Positions 7,657-15,978 of a stretch of 64,000 nucleotides of DNA are shown piece after piece; position 1 is the first letter of the stretch; each line of letters begins with the position of its first letter. Under the pieces are notes generated by a model. It did not search any database. It saw nothing but the letters and a program-made list of their open reading frames with translations, and was not told the DNA's origin. The translations under genes were made by a program, and so were the position numbers. The stretch is from an uncultured Verrucomicrobiota bacterium (GTDB lineage Bacteria; Verrucomicrobiota; Verrucomicrobiia; Limisphaerales; UBA9464), in assembly GCA_903821635.1 (NCBI GenBank), contig CAIJLV010000217.1:1-64000 (forward strand), read 5' to 3'.

Positions 7657-9297
7657 TTATTTGGAGTTACCCCGATCCATCCAAGTGCGGATGGCTTCGG
7701 CCATGTTGTTGGGATTTTCGCGGATCAGTTGATTCAAAACGTCGACCGTGACGATGCCGGGAGGCAGGGAATCGCTGCGGCCATTTTTACCGTCGCCGCC
7801 CTGACCGTTGTTGTGACCGTTGCCTTGGCCATTGCCCGCCAACTGCCCCACGGGAATGCCTAGGGGGATCGAATCCAGCGGCGTGCGCTTGAGGGTGCGC
7901 CAGAACAAGCCGAGCACGGCGAGGCCTAGGGCGGGATAGATGGAGCGGGTCGCGAGGTTGAGCCAGAATTGCTTCTTTTCCTCCGTCTCAAGGCGTTGGG
8001 TGAGTTCCTGCGCGGGTTGATCGTTGAAGGTCATTTCCTCCAGCGTGATCGCGTCGGTGCGGACGCCGTCGGCTCCGTCCATGATCCCGAGGGCGCTCTG
8101 GACGATCTTCCTCAGTTTATCCAATTCTTCCGGGGTCCGGGGGGTGGCGACTCGGTTGGTGCTGGGGCCGGTGAGGCGCGCGGCCACGAAGACGGCGGCG
8201 GTCAGGCGTTTGAGCCCGCCGGCGGTTAGCGTGGTGCTGACGGTCGTCTTGTTGATCTCGTATTGGTTGTTGATGACCTTCTTTTTGGTGTTGGTCTGGT
8301 TGGTGGAATTCAGGTTGGTCAGACTGTTTGTCTCCCCCGTGTTGGCGGAGATGCCGGCGCCGGCGCCGGCGCCGTTCGGCGTAGTGACAAACGAATCGGT
8401 GTTCTCGTCGTTGTTGATGGAGCTGCGTAGCACCTGCCCCTCGGGGTCAAACTTCTCTTCCGTGCGGGTCAGGCTGTCGAAATTGATCTCGGCCGACACG
8501 CGCACGACGGCTTGGCCGGGGCCGAGCACTTTTTCGAGCATCCCTTCGGCTTTCTTGGTGAAGTATTGTTCGAGTTCCCGGCGGGACGAGAGTTGTGTGG
8601 AGGTGAGTCCGGAGATGGAGTTCTCCTCATTGTTTTCCGAGAGCACCGTGCCTTGGTTGTCCATGACGGCGACGTTGTTGGGCTGGAGTCCTTCCACCGA
8701 ATTTGCCACCAGAAACCGGATCGCGTTGACCGTTTGTGCCGGCAGCGTGGTGCCCGGGGTGTTCACCAAAACAGATGCCGTGGGGCGCTTCAGGCGATCT
8801 ACCAGTAGGCGGTTTTCCGGCATGACGATCATCACTTGGGCACTCTCGATGCCGTTGACTTGGGCGATGGTGCGCTCCAGTTCGCCCTTGATGGCGCGCT
8901 GGTAGTTGGCGCGTTGGACAAAGTCCGAAATACCGAAGGCCGGTTTGTCGAAGATTTCGAAACCGACGCCGGACGTGTTGCGCCCGATGCCCTTCGAGGC
9001 GAGTTGCCACCGCATGAGATACACCTTGTCGGCCGGCACCATGATGCCGCCGCCGGGTTGGGTGATTTTGTAGGGCACCTTGGCGTCATTCAGGGCGGCA
9101 ATAACCTTGGCGGATTCCGCCTCATCCAGTCGGCCGTAGAGTAGGGCGAAGTCCGGCCGGGCTGACCAAAGACCGACCCCGACCAAGCCCCCGATCAGGG
9201 CGAGACCGGCGACGAGGATCGACACCCGTTGATTGAGTCCGAGTTCTTTCCAGACGGTCAGCAACTGTTGGCCGAATTGGGCGGGGGTCGCGTTCAC
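7657..9297 (-). CDS. fliF: Flagellar MS-ring protein FliF
   Basis: This 546-residue protein forms the MS ring in the inner membrane. The first membrane helix lies at about residues 25-45 and the second at about 450-467. Between them are the ring-building motifs, with DFALLYGRLDEAESAKVIAA, QRANYQRAIKGELERTIAQV and the stretch from ASVLVNT to VEGLQPNNVAVMD. A Gly/Asn-rich loop (about 310-340) resembles the variable beta-collar segment. The C-terminal tail VDVLNQLIRENPNNMAEAIR matches the FliG-binding peptide, and fliG follows at once. A GN-repeat linker (about 480-505) precedes this tail. Confidence 0.97.
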   Translation of the reverse strand: MNATPAQFGQQLLTVWKELGLNQRVSILVAGLALIGGLVGVGLWSARPDFALLYGRLDEAESAKVIAALNDAKVPYKITQPGGGIMVPADKVYLMRWQLASKGIGRNTSGVGFEIFDKPAFGISDFVQRANYQRAIKGELERTIAQVNGIESAQVMIVMPENRLLVDRLKRPTASVLVNTPGTTLPAQTVNAIRFLVANSVEGLQPNNVAVMDNQGTVLSENNEENSISGLTSTQLSSRRELEQYFTKKAEGMLEKVLGPGQAVVRVSAEINFDSLTRTEEKFDPEGQVLRSSINNDENTDSFVTTPNGAGAGAGISANTGETNSLTNLNSTNQTNTKKKVINNQYEINKTTVSTTLTAGGLKRLTAAVFVAARLTGPSTNRVATPRTPEELDKLRKIVQSALGIMDGADGVRTDAITLEEMTFNDQPAQELTQRLETEEKKQFWLNLATRSIYPALGLAVLGLFWRTLKRTPLDSIPLGIPVGQLAGNGQGNGHNNGQGGDGKNGRSDSLPPGIVTVDVLNQLIRENPNNMAEAIRTWMDRGNSK

Positions 9298-9319
9298 AGC
9301 GGGTTTTTGGAAAGGGGTT

Positions 9320-9790
9320 TCACACCTGCATCCGCATCAGTTCTTGATACGACTCGAGGAGCTTGTTGCGGACTTCGACCATCAGTTGAAAGGAAACGCT
9401 GGCCTCCTCCACGGCGATCATCGTTTGGTGCAGCGAGACGTCTTTGCCACTGAGTAGACCGTTGACTGCTTCGGACGACGCGGCGCCCTTCGCGCTCACG
9501 TCGTTGACCATCTGCCCGAGTAGGTTTCCGAACCCGTCGGGACCGCCCGTGGGAGGGAGCGGTGAACTGGCTCCCGGACCGCGATTCGCCAGTGATTCCG
9601 TAACTCCAGCCGGTCCAGCTCCAGGGAGGGAGGAGGTAAACTTCGCCAAATCCGGAGGGCCACTCGGCCCGACCAGCGCCGACAGCTTTTGGAGTTCCGC
9701 CTGAGGAATCGCACCGCTTCGGCCCAACTGTTGGGGTAACGACTGGAGACTGGACAGCGGCAGCGAGCCGAGGGCGGAAAGGGGATTCAT
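9320..9790 (-). CDS. fliE: Flagellar hook-basal body complex protein FliE
   Basis: This 156-residue protein connects the MS ring to the proximal rod. The C-terminal 60 residues carry the family pattern: SGKDVSLHQTMIAVEEASVS, then FQLMVEVRNKLLESYQELMR. The first 90 residues are a Ser/Gly/Pro-rich segment that makes the protein longer than the roughly 105 residues usual for FliE. The N-terminal extension is not conserved in character. It could be partly a start-site artefact, but the ATG at 9790 fits the small gap after flgC. It lies between flgC and fliF, the standard order. Confidence 0.9.
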   Translation of the reverse strand: MNPLSALGSLPLSSLQSLPQQLGRSGAIPQAELQKLSALVGPSGPPDLAKFTSSLPGAGPAGVTESLANRGPGASSPLPPTGGPDGFGNLLGQMVNDVSAKGAASSEAVNGLLSGKDVSLHQTMIAVEEASVSFQLMVEVRNKLLESYQELMRMQV

Positions 9791-9815
9791 GGCGCGGGGT
9801 CATGGTTGGGAGCGC

Positions 9816-10244
9816 CTAGCGCTTGCCGATAGAAAGGGTCTGAAAGGCCATGGCGCGGGCGTTTTTCACCACGGCGAGATTGGCTTCGAAGGCGCGGGAG
9901 GAACTGATGAGGTCGGCCATCTCTTCATGGATGTTGATGTCGGGCAGGGAGACCATGCCGCGCGGGTTGGCGTCGGGGTGACCGGGTTGGTAAACCATCT
10001 TCGGGGCTCGGTTATCGTGCGTGATGCCGGCGACCCGAACTTGGGCCAGTCCAGGCCCGGACAAAGCGCCGCGCTGGGCGGCGAGCACGCTTTCGAACTG
10101 CACCTGCTGGCGTTGGTAAGGCTGGCCGTTGGGGCCGCGGCTGGAGTTGGCGTTGGCGATGTTTTGCGAAACCACCTCCATGCGAATGCGTTCCGCGTTG
10201 AGGGCTGAGGCGGTGCTGGGCAGGCCGGCGATGAAATTGATCAT
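9816..10244 (-). CDS. flgC: Flagellar basal-body rod protein FlgC
   Basis: This 142-residue proximal rod protein has the usual paired termini. The N-terminal helix includes GLPSTASALNAERIRMEVVS, followed by QNIANANSS. The C-terminal helix includes EEMADLISSSRAFEANLAVV, followed by KNARAMAFQTLSIGKR. The central PDINIHEEM stretch and the Y-Q-P-G-H-P-D loop are typical of FlgC. The length is normal. The gene lies 11 bases after flgB and 25 bases before fliE, the canonical rod-gene cluster at the head of the operon. Confidence 0.95.
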   Translation of the reverse strand: MINFIAGLPSTASALNAERIRMEVVSQNIANANSSRGPNGQPYQRQQVQFESVLAAQRGALSGPGLAQVRVAGITHDNRAPKMVYQPGHPDANPRGMVSLPDINIHEEMADLISSSRAFEANLAVVKNARAMAFQTLSIGKR

Positions 10245-10255
10245 GGCAGTGGGGG

Positions 10256-10639
10256 TCAGGCGGCGTGACCGGTGATGGCGAGGCGCAGGCGGAGCAGGGG
10301 ACCGGTGACCAACTGCGTCTCCACCGAGTGCGCCAGCGTGTTTTGGTTCAGTTGCAACAGTTCGTTCTCCAGTTGCACTGTGTTGCCGTCGGCGCTGGAG
10401 ACGAGGGCGGTTGAATCCACTTCGAGGGTGGGTTTCAGTGGACTGGTCCGGTTAGGATTGCCGCTCGCGATGGCCTGCTGAAGTTCGGCTTGGAACGTCG
10501 GCGAAAGGTCCACCCGGCGGTAATTCGGCGTCTCCAGATTCGCCAGGTTCGAGGCGATGGCCTGGTGTCGGACCGCCGTGGCATCCAGCATCTGTTTGGC
10601 GGCCGTGTAGGCGGGCTGATTGAAGATGGCGTTGATCAT
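10256..10639 (-). CDS. flgB: Flagellar basal-body rod protein FlgB
   Basis: This 127-residue proximal rod protein is the first gene of the flagellar operon on the minus strand. Its N-terminal helix (TAAKQMLDATAVRHQAIASN, then LANLETPNYRRVDLSPTF) and its C-terminal segment with ENELLQLNQNTLAHSVETQL match FlgB. I chose the ATG at 10639. A start 45 bases upstream would add a Trp-rich stretch without similarity to the family. The promoter should lie in the 229-base gap upstream, where no clear sigma-28 or sigma-54 box could be assigned by eye. Confidence 0.93.
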   Translation of the reverse strand: MINAIFNQPAYTAAKQMLDATAVRHQAIASNLANLETPNYRRVDLSPTFQAELQQAIASGNPNRTSPLKPTLEVDSTALVSSADGNTVQLENELLQLNQNTLAHSVETQLVTGPLLRLRLAITGHAA

Positions 10640-10772
10640 GGCTCCCGATTCCCACGTTGACGAACCCCACCAAGCACCAGCCATGCCATAGCGTTAGAAC
10701 CCGCGATTCACTGGCCTTTTCTACCAGCCGGCGCCCTGGCAGACGGGCACTGGGAAAAAGTTACCCGCCTCC

Positions 10773-10787
10773 GCCTAGCCGCTAGGC
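10773..10787. promoter_or_regulatory. Perfect 7-bp inverted repeat in the flgB/lipoprotein divergent gap
   Basis: A 15-base palindrome has two 7-base arms (GCCTAGC and GCTAGGC) around a single C. It lies 134 bases upstream of flgB and 82 bases upstream of the divergent lipoprotein gene. The rest of the 229-base gap (10640-10868) holds no gene that I can see. An operator for a dimeric regulator is possible, but no factor can be named. Confidence 0.35.
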
Positions 10788-10868
10788 AAACTGCGCCGGA
10801 CCCGTTCGGAACAAAATAGGTTCGAGGAACGCCCGTGACATCGGCCCATGCGCGCGCATCGTTGGAGT

Positions 10869-11447
10869 ATGAAAAACCGGCGCCAATTGTCCGCGACGCT
10901 GGCCGTTCTGGCCCTCGCGTGGTGGCCCGGATGGGTGGGCTGCGGACCAGAGTCCGTTCCGGTCCTCCCCGGGCCGCCCCTGAATGCCAACGAACTTCAG
11001 TATCTGGGCGACCGATTAAACGAACCTCGCGGGGGTTTTTCCTTTCGGATGCCGCTGGGTTGGACGGCCCAAGCGATTGTCGAAAGTTCGTATCAGGCCG
11101 CTGTCGGGCCGGTTTTTGAGGGCTACCTGCCCCACATTCGTGTTAGTCGGGAGGCGGCACCTCTGAATTTTGAATTTTACCTCGCCGAAGCGCGGGCGGA
11201 ATTGGCGCGGCAACCGGAGGTCTCCGGCGTGGAAGAGGACTCGCCTTTCGTCACGACCGCCGGGGTGAAAGGCCGCCGGTGGGTCGTGTATTCGTTCCAA
11301 TCAGGCGGCCGAATCTGGCACGCCCATTATCTGTTTCCGGGACCGGGCGAGACCAAGTTGGTGGTTTCCGTCTCGGCTTCGAAGCAAGATGCTTTGCGCA
11401 TGGCGTTCGTCGCCGATGCCTGCCTGAAGACGCTGGTCATTCGTTAA
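10869..11447 (+). CDS. Putative lipoprotein, unknown function
   Basis: The predicted product has 192 residues. A short Lys/Arg start (MKNRR) is followed by a hydrophobic stretch and a lipobox-like WVGC at about residues 22-25, so it is probably an exported, lipid-anchored protein. The -3 residue Trp is atypical. The body contains an FRMPLGWTAQ segment and ends in a mixed alpha/beta domain (WVVYSFQSGGRIWHAHYLF) that recalls small PsbP/DUF1795-like domains, but I cannot assign a family. The ATG at 10869 was preferred over one 21 bases upstream because it gives the better signal peptide. Its stop overlaps the convergent ribokinase stop (shared TTAA). Confidence 0.75.
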   Translation: MKNRRQLSATLAVLALAWWPGWVGCGPESVPVLPGPPLNANELQYLGDRLNEPRGGFSFRMPLGWTAQAIVESSYQAAVGPVFEGYLPHIRVSREAAPLNFEFYLAEARAELARQPEVSGVEEDSPFVTTAGVKGRRWVVYSFQSGGRIWHAHYLFPGPGETKLVVSVSASKQDALRMAFVADACLKTLVIR

Positions 11448-12364
11448 AGCGCCGCCGCACGGGGATCGGCTTCCACCTCAGCGCGCGTGGGCATGCTGCT
11501 TTGGGCGCCGCGCCGGGTCACGGCCAACGCCGCAGCCAGATGGGCAAACCGGGCTGCTTCGACCACGGAACGTCCCTCCAGCAATTGCGTGGCAAACGCG
11601 CCGATCCACACGTCACCCGCGCCCACTGAATCCAGCGGCTCGACGGCAAATCCGGGCACATGGCCGGTGAATTCGGCCGAGTCGATCCACGCCCCCGCGG
11701 CCCCCAGGGTGATAACAATGCCGGCTTGGGGCGCCCGCTGGCGCAGCGCCGTGGCGGCAAAACCCGCCTCCGCGGGGGAACTCACGTGTTGCCGGGTGAG
11801 CTCGGTGGCTTCCTGTTCGTTGGCGATGAGCCACCGGCATTGGCCCAGCAATTCGTCCGGTAGTTCTTGGAAAGGAGCGGTGTTGAGGAAGACCGGCACC
11901 CCTGCGGCTCGGCCGTGTCGAATGGCCGCCGCGACGGTGGGCAGGGGGATTTCAAGTTGGAGCAACAGGGCCCGGCATTCGTGCAAATCCCCTAGGGCGG
12001 TGGTGACCTCGGCGGCGGTCAGGGTGTCGTTCGCACCGTTGGCTACCACGATCTGGTTTTGCCCGTTGGCATCCACCGTGATCAGCGCCGTGCCACTCGC
12101 GGCGTCGGCCCGGCGCACCATTTGCGAAACCTCGACGCCGATCTCGGCCAACCCCGCCACCATGTCGGTCCCAAAGGAATCGTCCCCCACGGCGCCGATC
12201 AGCGCGACGGGTCGGCCCATGCGGGCCACGGCGTAGGCTTGGTTCGCGCCTTTGCCGCCGTGGGCACTGCGAAAATTGCGGCCTTGAACTGTTTCGCCCG
12301 GTTGGGGAAAGCGGGTAACTTCGAGCACGAGGTCCATGTTGACGCTGCCCACGACGGTGATCAT
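11444..12364 (-). CDS. rbsK: Ribokinase (PfkB family sugar kinase)
   Basis: This 306-residue cytoplasmic kinase phosphorylates ribose to ribose-5-phosphate. The start VVGSVNMDLVLEV is followed by the first PfkB signature, GGKGANQAYAVARMG (about residues 38-52). The second signature, DSVGAGDVWIGAFATQ, at about 250-265 contains the catalytic Asp in GAGD. I chose the ATG at 12364, which begins the Rossmann-like first strand. An upstream start would overlap the divergent ACT gene further. No ribose transporter or regulator is next to it, so the natural sugar could be another pentose or a nucleoside. Confidence 0.9.
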   Translation of the reverse strand: MITVVGSVNMDLVLEVTRFPQPGETVQGRNFRSAHGGKGANQAYAVARMGRPVALIGAVGDDSFGTDMVAGLAEIGVEVSQMVRRADAASGTALITVDANGQNQIVVANGANDTLTAAEVTTALGDLHECRALLLQLEIPLPTVAAAIRHGRAAGVPVFLNTAPFQELPDELLGQCRWLIANEQEATELTRQHVSSPAEAGFAATALRQRAPQAGIVITLGAAGAWIDSAEFTGHVPGFAVEPLDSVGAGDVWIGAFATQLLEGRSVVEAARFAHLAAALAVTRRGAQSSMPTRAEVEADPRAAAL

Positions 12365-12443
12365 GGACCGGAGCCTAGCTCGGCTTGGCGTCCCCGGCCA
12401 GCGTTGCGCTTGCCCGGCTCGAACCGCTCCTGATACTGGGCTC

Positions 12444-12902
12444 ATGCCATTGGCGACTTTGCGCGGCCGCGACCCGGAGCCGGTGATTCAATTCAGCGTG
12501 TTCATGCCGAACCGTTTGGGGCGGCTGCACGAACTCACCCGCCGCTTGGCCGATCGGGAGGTGCACATCCTCGCACTCACGGTGCTGGATACGACCGAGA
12601 GCACGATCCTGCGCTTCATTTCGGACGATCCCGACGGCGCCCGAAGCCTACTTCAGGAATACGGCTTTCCCTTCACCGAAGTGGTCGTGCTCGCTGTGGA
12701 GGTCGAAGGCGAAGGCCGGCTTAAGGATGTGTTGGCCGCCTTGCTCGAAGCGGAGCTGAACATTCATTATGTCTATCCGTTCCTCAATCGGCCCGGTGGC
12801 AAATCCGCCCTGGTGATCAGCATTGAGGAACAGGAAGTGGCAGGCGAGGCGCTCCGTGCGCACCAGTTTACGGTGTTGTTTCAGTCCGATCTCAGCCGTT
12901 GA
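12444..12902 (+). CDS. ACT domain-containing protein (tandem ACT)
   Basis: This 152-residue protein appears to be built of two ACT-like domains. The first (about residues 15-75) starts with FSVFMPNRLGRLHELTRRLA, and the second (about 80-145) has LAVEVEGEGRLKDVLAALLE and ends near VLFQSDLS. ACT domains bind small ligands, often amino acids, and regulate enzymes. No catalytic domain is attached, so this is a stand-alone sensor or regulator. It is divergent from the ribokinase gene and 5 bases upstream of the MOSC gene. The ligand is unknown. Confidence 0.8.
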   Translation: MPLATLRGRDPEPVIQFSVFMPNRLGRLHELTRRLADREVHILALTVLDTTESTILRFISDDPDGARSLLQEYGFPFTEVVVLAVEVEGEGRLKDVLAALLEAELNIHYVYPFLNRPGGKSALVISIEEQEVAGEALRAHQFTVLFQSDLSR

Positions 12903-12907
12903 GCGCC

Positions 12908-13726
12908 ATGGCCCTCGCCACCCTCACCGGCCTCTGGGTTTATCCGGTCAAGTCCTGCCGCGGGCTCGCCCGCACCGCCGTGCGAGTGACCGCGCACGGT
13001 CTGGAGCATGATCGCGAATGGCTGATCGTGAATCCGGCTGGCCAATGCCTGACCCAACGCGAAGACCCGCGCCTCGCGTTGATCGAGACGGAACTGCACT
13101 CAGACCGCTTGGAGTTACGGGCCCCGGGGCGCACGAGCTTGAAAATACCCTTGGTGGCAACCGGACGCCTCACCCGCCCAGCCACCGTTTGGGGGGAGAC
13201 CATGCCCGCGACGGACGAAGGTGACGCGGCGGCGGCGTGGTTGGGGACATTCCTAGGCGGCGACTTCCGGCTCGTGCGTTGGGATCCAGCGCAACGCCGG
13301 CCCACCGATCCCGCGTGGACGGGGGGGGAGCCGGCCGAAGTTTATTTCGGTGACGCCTTTCCCTTTCTGGTGCTCGGCGAGGAGACGTGGTCGGAGCTCA
13401 ACGGCCGCTTGTGGCCGGGCCCCCCGGTGCCCTTGGATCGTTTCCGCACCAACCTCCTGCTCACGGGGCTCGGCGTTGCCGGCGAAGATACGGCCACCAT
13501 GCTACGCGGTGAGGTCGTCGAATTTCGGCTCGTAAAACCCTGCATTCGCTGCGTGATGACCACGACGGACCAGCAAACGGGGCAACGGCACCACGAGCCC
13601 CTGCGGACACTGGCCAAGTATCGTCGCGACCCGCGCTTCAGCGCCCCGGTGTTCGGTCAAAATGCTATTTTGATCCGGGGCGCGGGGGACTTTTTGAGCG
13701 TGGGTGATCGTTTTGAAGCCGCTTAA
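12908..13726 (+). CDS. MOSC domain-containing protein
   Basis: This 272-residue protein has an N-terminal MOSC_N beta-barrel, starting with TLTGLWVYPVKSCRGLARTA (about 5-24). The MOSC domain includes PLDRFRTNLLLTG and the Cys-bearing stretch VKPCIRCVMTTTDQQTGQRH (about 210-230). The conserved Cys of this family handles sulfur or the molybdenum cofactor, as in mARC-type enzymes and YcbX. I chose the ATG at 12908. A TTG three codons earlier overlaps the ACT stop. No redox partner domain is fused, unlike YcbX, which carries a ferredoxin. Confidence 0.9.
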   Translation: MALATLTGLWVYPVKSCRGLARTAVRVTAHGLEHDREWLIVNPAGQCLTQREDPRLALIETELHSDRLELRAPGRTSLKIPLVATGRLTRPATVWGETMPATDEGDAAAAWLGTFLGGDFRLVRWDPAQRRPTDPAWTGGEPAEVYFGDAFPFLVLGEETWSELNGRLWPGPPVPLDRFRTNLLLTGLGVAGEDTATMLRGEVVEFRLVKPCIRCVMTTTDQQTGQRHHEPLRTLAKYRRDPRFSAPVFGQNAILIRGAGDFLSVGDRFEAA

Positions 13727-13743
13727 AACGGGCTGGCTGGGTG

Positions 13744-13766
13744 GCACGGCGCCGGCTGCGCCGTGC
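13744..13766. terminator. GC-rich hairpin between convergent genes
   Basis: Two perfect 9-base arms (GCACGGCGC and GCGCCGTGC) flank a 5-base loop between the ends of the MOSC gene and the PEP-CTERM gene. There is no T-run on either side, so it may be a Rho-assisted or bidirectional terminator or simply a stable hairpin. Confidence 0.4.
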
Positions 13767-13786
13767 GGCGGTCCGCCGATCCAACC

Positions 13787-14533
13787 TCAGGAAGCGCGGC
13801 CTTGTCGCCAGCGGCGGACGGCGGCGAATCCGAGCGCGCCCAGACTCGTGATCGCCGCCCACTCACCCGGCTCTGGCACGGCGGTAAACGTGACGTTCCC
13901 GAGCGTGCTGTCGGCGCTGGCAGAAAACGTATTGTCGCCGAGGAAGAGGAAGTTGGGGGTCGTGTAAGGGGCGGTTCCGTAAGCGCGCAGACTGCCGGTC
14001 AGGATGGGCACCGTGTTGGCTGTCAGGGTGTAGGCCGAACCTTGAACGGTGAGCGCGTAGGCCACGACGGCGCTGCTGGGATTGAAACCGCTGCTGCCTT
14101 CGCCGTGGGTGAAACCGGCGTTTTGCGCCCAGATTTCGTCACCCCAAAAACCGAGTTCAACGCCCTGCAAATCCGACGATATGACGATCACGCTGAACCC
14201 GGAGCGGTCATTGGAAGCGTGGGACTCGGAATTCACCTTAAGCTCAAAACCGAGCGTGTAGCCGGTGGCTCGATCCAAGGTGTTGCCGGTGGTGTTCCAC
14301 CCCCCGCGGACCAGCCCGCCGGTCGTGTCGAAACTCAAAAGTCCACCGGTGACACTGGCTGCGATCGGACTGGTGACCGTGTTATTGATCGCTCCGGCTA
14401 GGGTTGCCTGCCCGTAGGTCCATGGATTGAGCAGGTAGCCGTCGGGTAGCTGTCCCGAAGCTGGCTCGTAGAGCAGCCCCGCGAAGGCTGGGGTGGCAAG
14501 TAGGGTGAGTGGGGTTAGCAGGAGCCGTTTCAC
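13787..14533 (-). CDS. PEP-CTERM sorting domain protein
   Basis: This exported protein has 248 residues from the GTG at 14533. That start gives a compact signal peptide (VKRLLLTPLTLLATPAFA). A TTG 36 bases upstream is the alternative. The middle (about 30-215) looks like an all-beta, lectin/LamG-like domain with many Gly, Thr and Ser residues. The C-terminus has the sorting tripartite signal: VPEP, a hydrophobic helix and a terminal RRWRQGR cluster. Such proteins are cut and anchored by an exosortase, which is not encoded in this window. The ligand or role is unknown. Confidence 0.85.
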   Translation of the reverse strand: MKRLLLTPLTLLATPAFAGLLYEPASGQLPDGYLLNPWTYGQATLAGAINNTVTSPIAASVTGGLLSFDTTGGLVRGGWNTTGNTLDRATGYTLGFELKVNSESHASNDRSGFSVIVISSDLQGVELGFWGDEIWAQNAGFTHGEGSSGFNPSSAVVAYALTVQGSAYTLTANTVPILTGSLRAYGTAPYTTPNFLFLGDNTFSASADSTLGNVTFTAVPEPGEWAAITSLGALGFAAVRRWRQGRAS

Positions 14534-14679
14534 GGGGCGGACGATGTGGAGTGCGTTTTCGACCGTCAAATGTTCCCGGGGCGGATTTCGCCCGAGGTCT
14601 CGGGCGCATGGCGGTGGCGTGGCTGTCGGGGCGCTTGGATTCTTGGAAAACCTCCATTCTCCAGTAGGCTGCGGCCCGC

Positions 14680-15453
14680 ATGAAAATATTTTTGCTCACC
14701 CTGTGGGTTGTCGCCACGGCGCTGCGTGGCGCTGCGGCGATCCGCACTGAAGTGGTCGAATACCGCGAGGGCGACACCACGCTCGAAGGCTTCCTCGCTT
14801 ACGATGACGCCACATCCGGCCCCCGACCCGGCGTGGTCATCGTGCATCAGTGGAAGGGGCTCAGTGATTATGAAAAGAAACGCGCCGAGATGCTCGCGGG
14901 CTTGGGCTACGTGGCTTTTTGCGCCGACATTTACGGACAAGGCGTCCGCCCGGCGACGGCGGAGGCGGCGGGGAAGCTGGCGGGCAAGTTCAAGGGGGAC
15001 CGTCCGCTGCTGCGCCAGCGGGTGAACGCCGCCCTCGCGAAGCTGAAGTCGCTCCCGCAATGCAATCCGCAGAAGACGGCCGCGCTGGGTTACTGCTTTG
15101 GCGGCACGACTGCGCTGGAGCTCGCTCGCAGCGGGGCGGAGACGTTGGGGGTGGTGAGTTTTCACGGCGGTTTGGGGACGCCGACGCCGCAAGACGCCAA
15201 GAACAGCAAGGCCCGGGTCCTCGCTCTCCACGGCGCGGACGATCCCTTTGTGCCTGCGGAGGAGGTGGCGGCCTTTCAAAAAGAGATGCGCGAAGCGGGT
15301 GTCGATTGGCAACTGGTCGCCTATGGCGGCGCAGTCCACAGCTTTACCGACTGGAATGCCACCGGGCCGTCCAAGGGCGCGCAATACCACGAGCGCACGG
15401 ACAAACGGTCGTGGGAAGCGATGCGGTTGTTTTTGGCTGAGCTATTTCGCTGA
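14680..15453 (+). CDS. Secreted dienelactone hydrolase-family protein
   Basis: This 257-residue alpha/beta hydrolase has a signal peptide (about 1-20, ending AAA). The nucleophile elbow is GYCFGG (about residues 130-136), so the nucleophile is Cys, as in true dienelactone hydrolases. The acid residue is probably in HGADDPFVP and the catalytic His in GGAVHSFTDW. Family members hydrolyse lactones and esters. This one probably acts in the periplasm. It stands alone, divergent from the PEP-CTERM gene, so the substrate cannot be inferred from neighbours. Confidence 0.9.
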   Translation: MKIFLLTLWVVATALRGAAAIRTEVVEYREGDTTLEGFLAYDDATSGPRPGVVIVHQWKGLSDYEKKRAEMLAGLGYVAFCADIYGQGVRPATAEAAGKLAGKFKGDRPLLRQRVNAALAKLKSLPQCNPQKTAALGYCFGGTTALELARSGAETLGVVSFHGGLGTPTPQDAKNSKARVLALHGADDPFVPAEEVAAFQKEMREAGVDWQLVAYGGAVHSFTDWNATGPSKGAQYHERTDKRSWEAMRLFLAELFR

Positions 15454-15531
15454 AGGCCGACGGAGAACTTGTTGGCGGAAATCAGTTTTCAGCGTGTTGC
15501 GGCGAGCCGCCGTGCCGCCGCCTTTTAATCG

Positions 15532-15557
15532 GAACCCGAACTCAGCGGGCTCGTTTT
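15532..15557 (+). terminator. Possible weak terminator after the hydrolase
   Basis: Seven-base arms (GAACCCG and CGGGCTC, one mismatch) around a 7-base loop are followed by GTTTT. It lies between the convergent hydrolase and DUF2752 genes. A second GC-rich hairpin with a short T-run lies at about 15499-15526. Both are weak, and the T-runs are short. Confidence 0.3.
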
Positions 15558-15975
15558 ACCACGTCAGGTTGCGGGCGACTCCGAAACCGACCGCGAGGCC
15601 GCCCTCGGCGGCAATGACGTAAGGATGGGTAAACGGATTCCGCCACCAGCGTCCGGTGCGGGTGCCCCAAAGCCAGCGCACACCCAGCCAAGCGCCGACG
15701 CCCAAACCGCTGACGGCCAACGCATTCAGCTTGAGCGCCGCGACCCATTGGCCGTGCAGCAGGGCGTGCAGCGCGCGGGTGGTGCCACAACCGGGACAGA
15801 GCAGACCGGTGGTTTCATGCAGCCAACAGCGCGGGTAGAAAAACTGGCCGGCGGGCTCAAAACTCCACAGCACGCCCAACGCCGCGCCCCCGGCCAAAAA
15901 TCCGAGTCCGCTCCAGCGGGTCAACCAACTTGGAGGTGTTAGACGCGGTGGGGTGTTGGTGGCCGGGGTGTCCAC
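15556..15975 (-). CDS. DUF2752 domain membrane protein
   Basis: This 139-residue protein has two to three membrane helices. The DUF2752 hallmark is LLCPGCGTTRALHALLHGQW (about residues 68-87), with the conserved CPxCG motif and the following Arg-His helix. The function of this family is unknown. The GTG start lies 3 bases after the stop of the upstream GYF_2 gene, so the two are likely co-transcribed and possibly coupled. Together with the POT transporter upstream they form a three-gene minus-strand unit. Confidence 0.85.
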   Translation of the reverse strand: MDTPATNTPPRLTPPSWLTRWSGLGFLAGGAALGVLWSFEPAGQFFYPRCWLHETTGLLCPGCGTTRALHALLHGQWVAALKLNALAVSGLGVGAWLGVRWLWGTRTGRWWRNPFTHPYVIAAEGGLAVGFGVARNLTW

Positions 15976-15978
15976 AGC

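Noticed and set aside
10640..10868. Sigma-54 or sigma-28 promoter for the flagellar operon
   Set aside because: Partial matches such as TGGTAG with a following GGCC do not satisfy the GG/GC spacing of sigma-54, and no sigma-28 box pair was seen.
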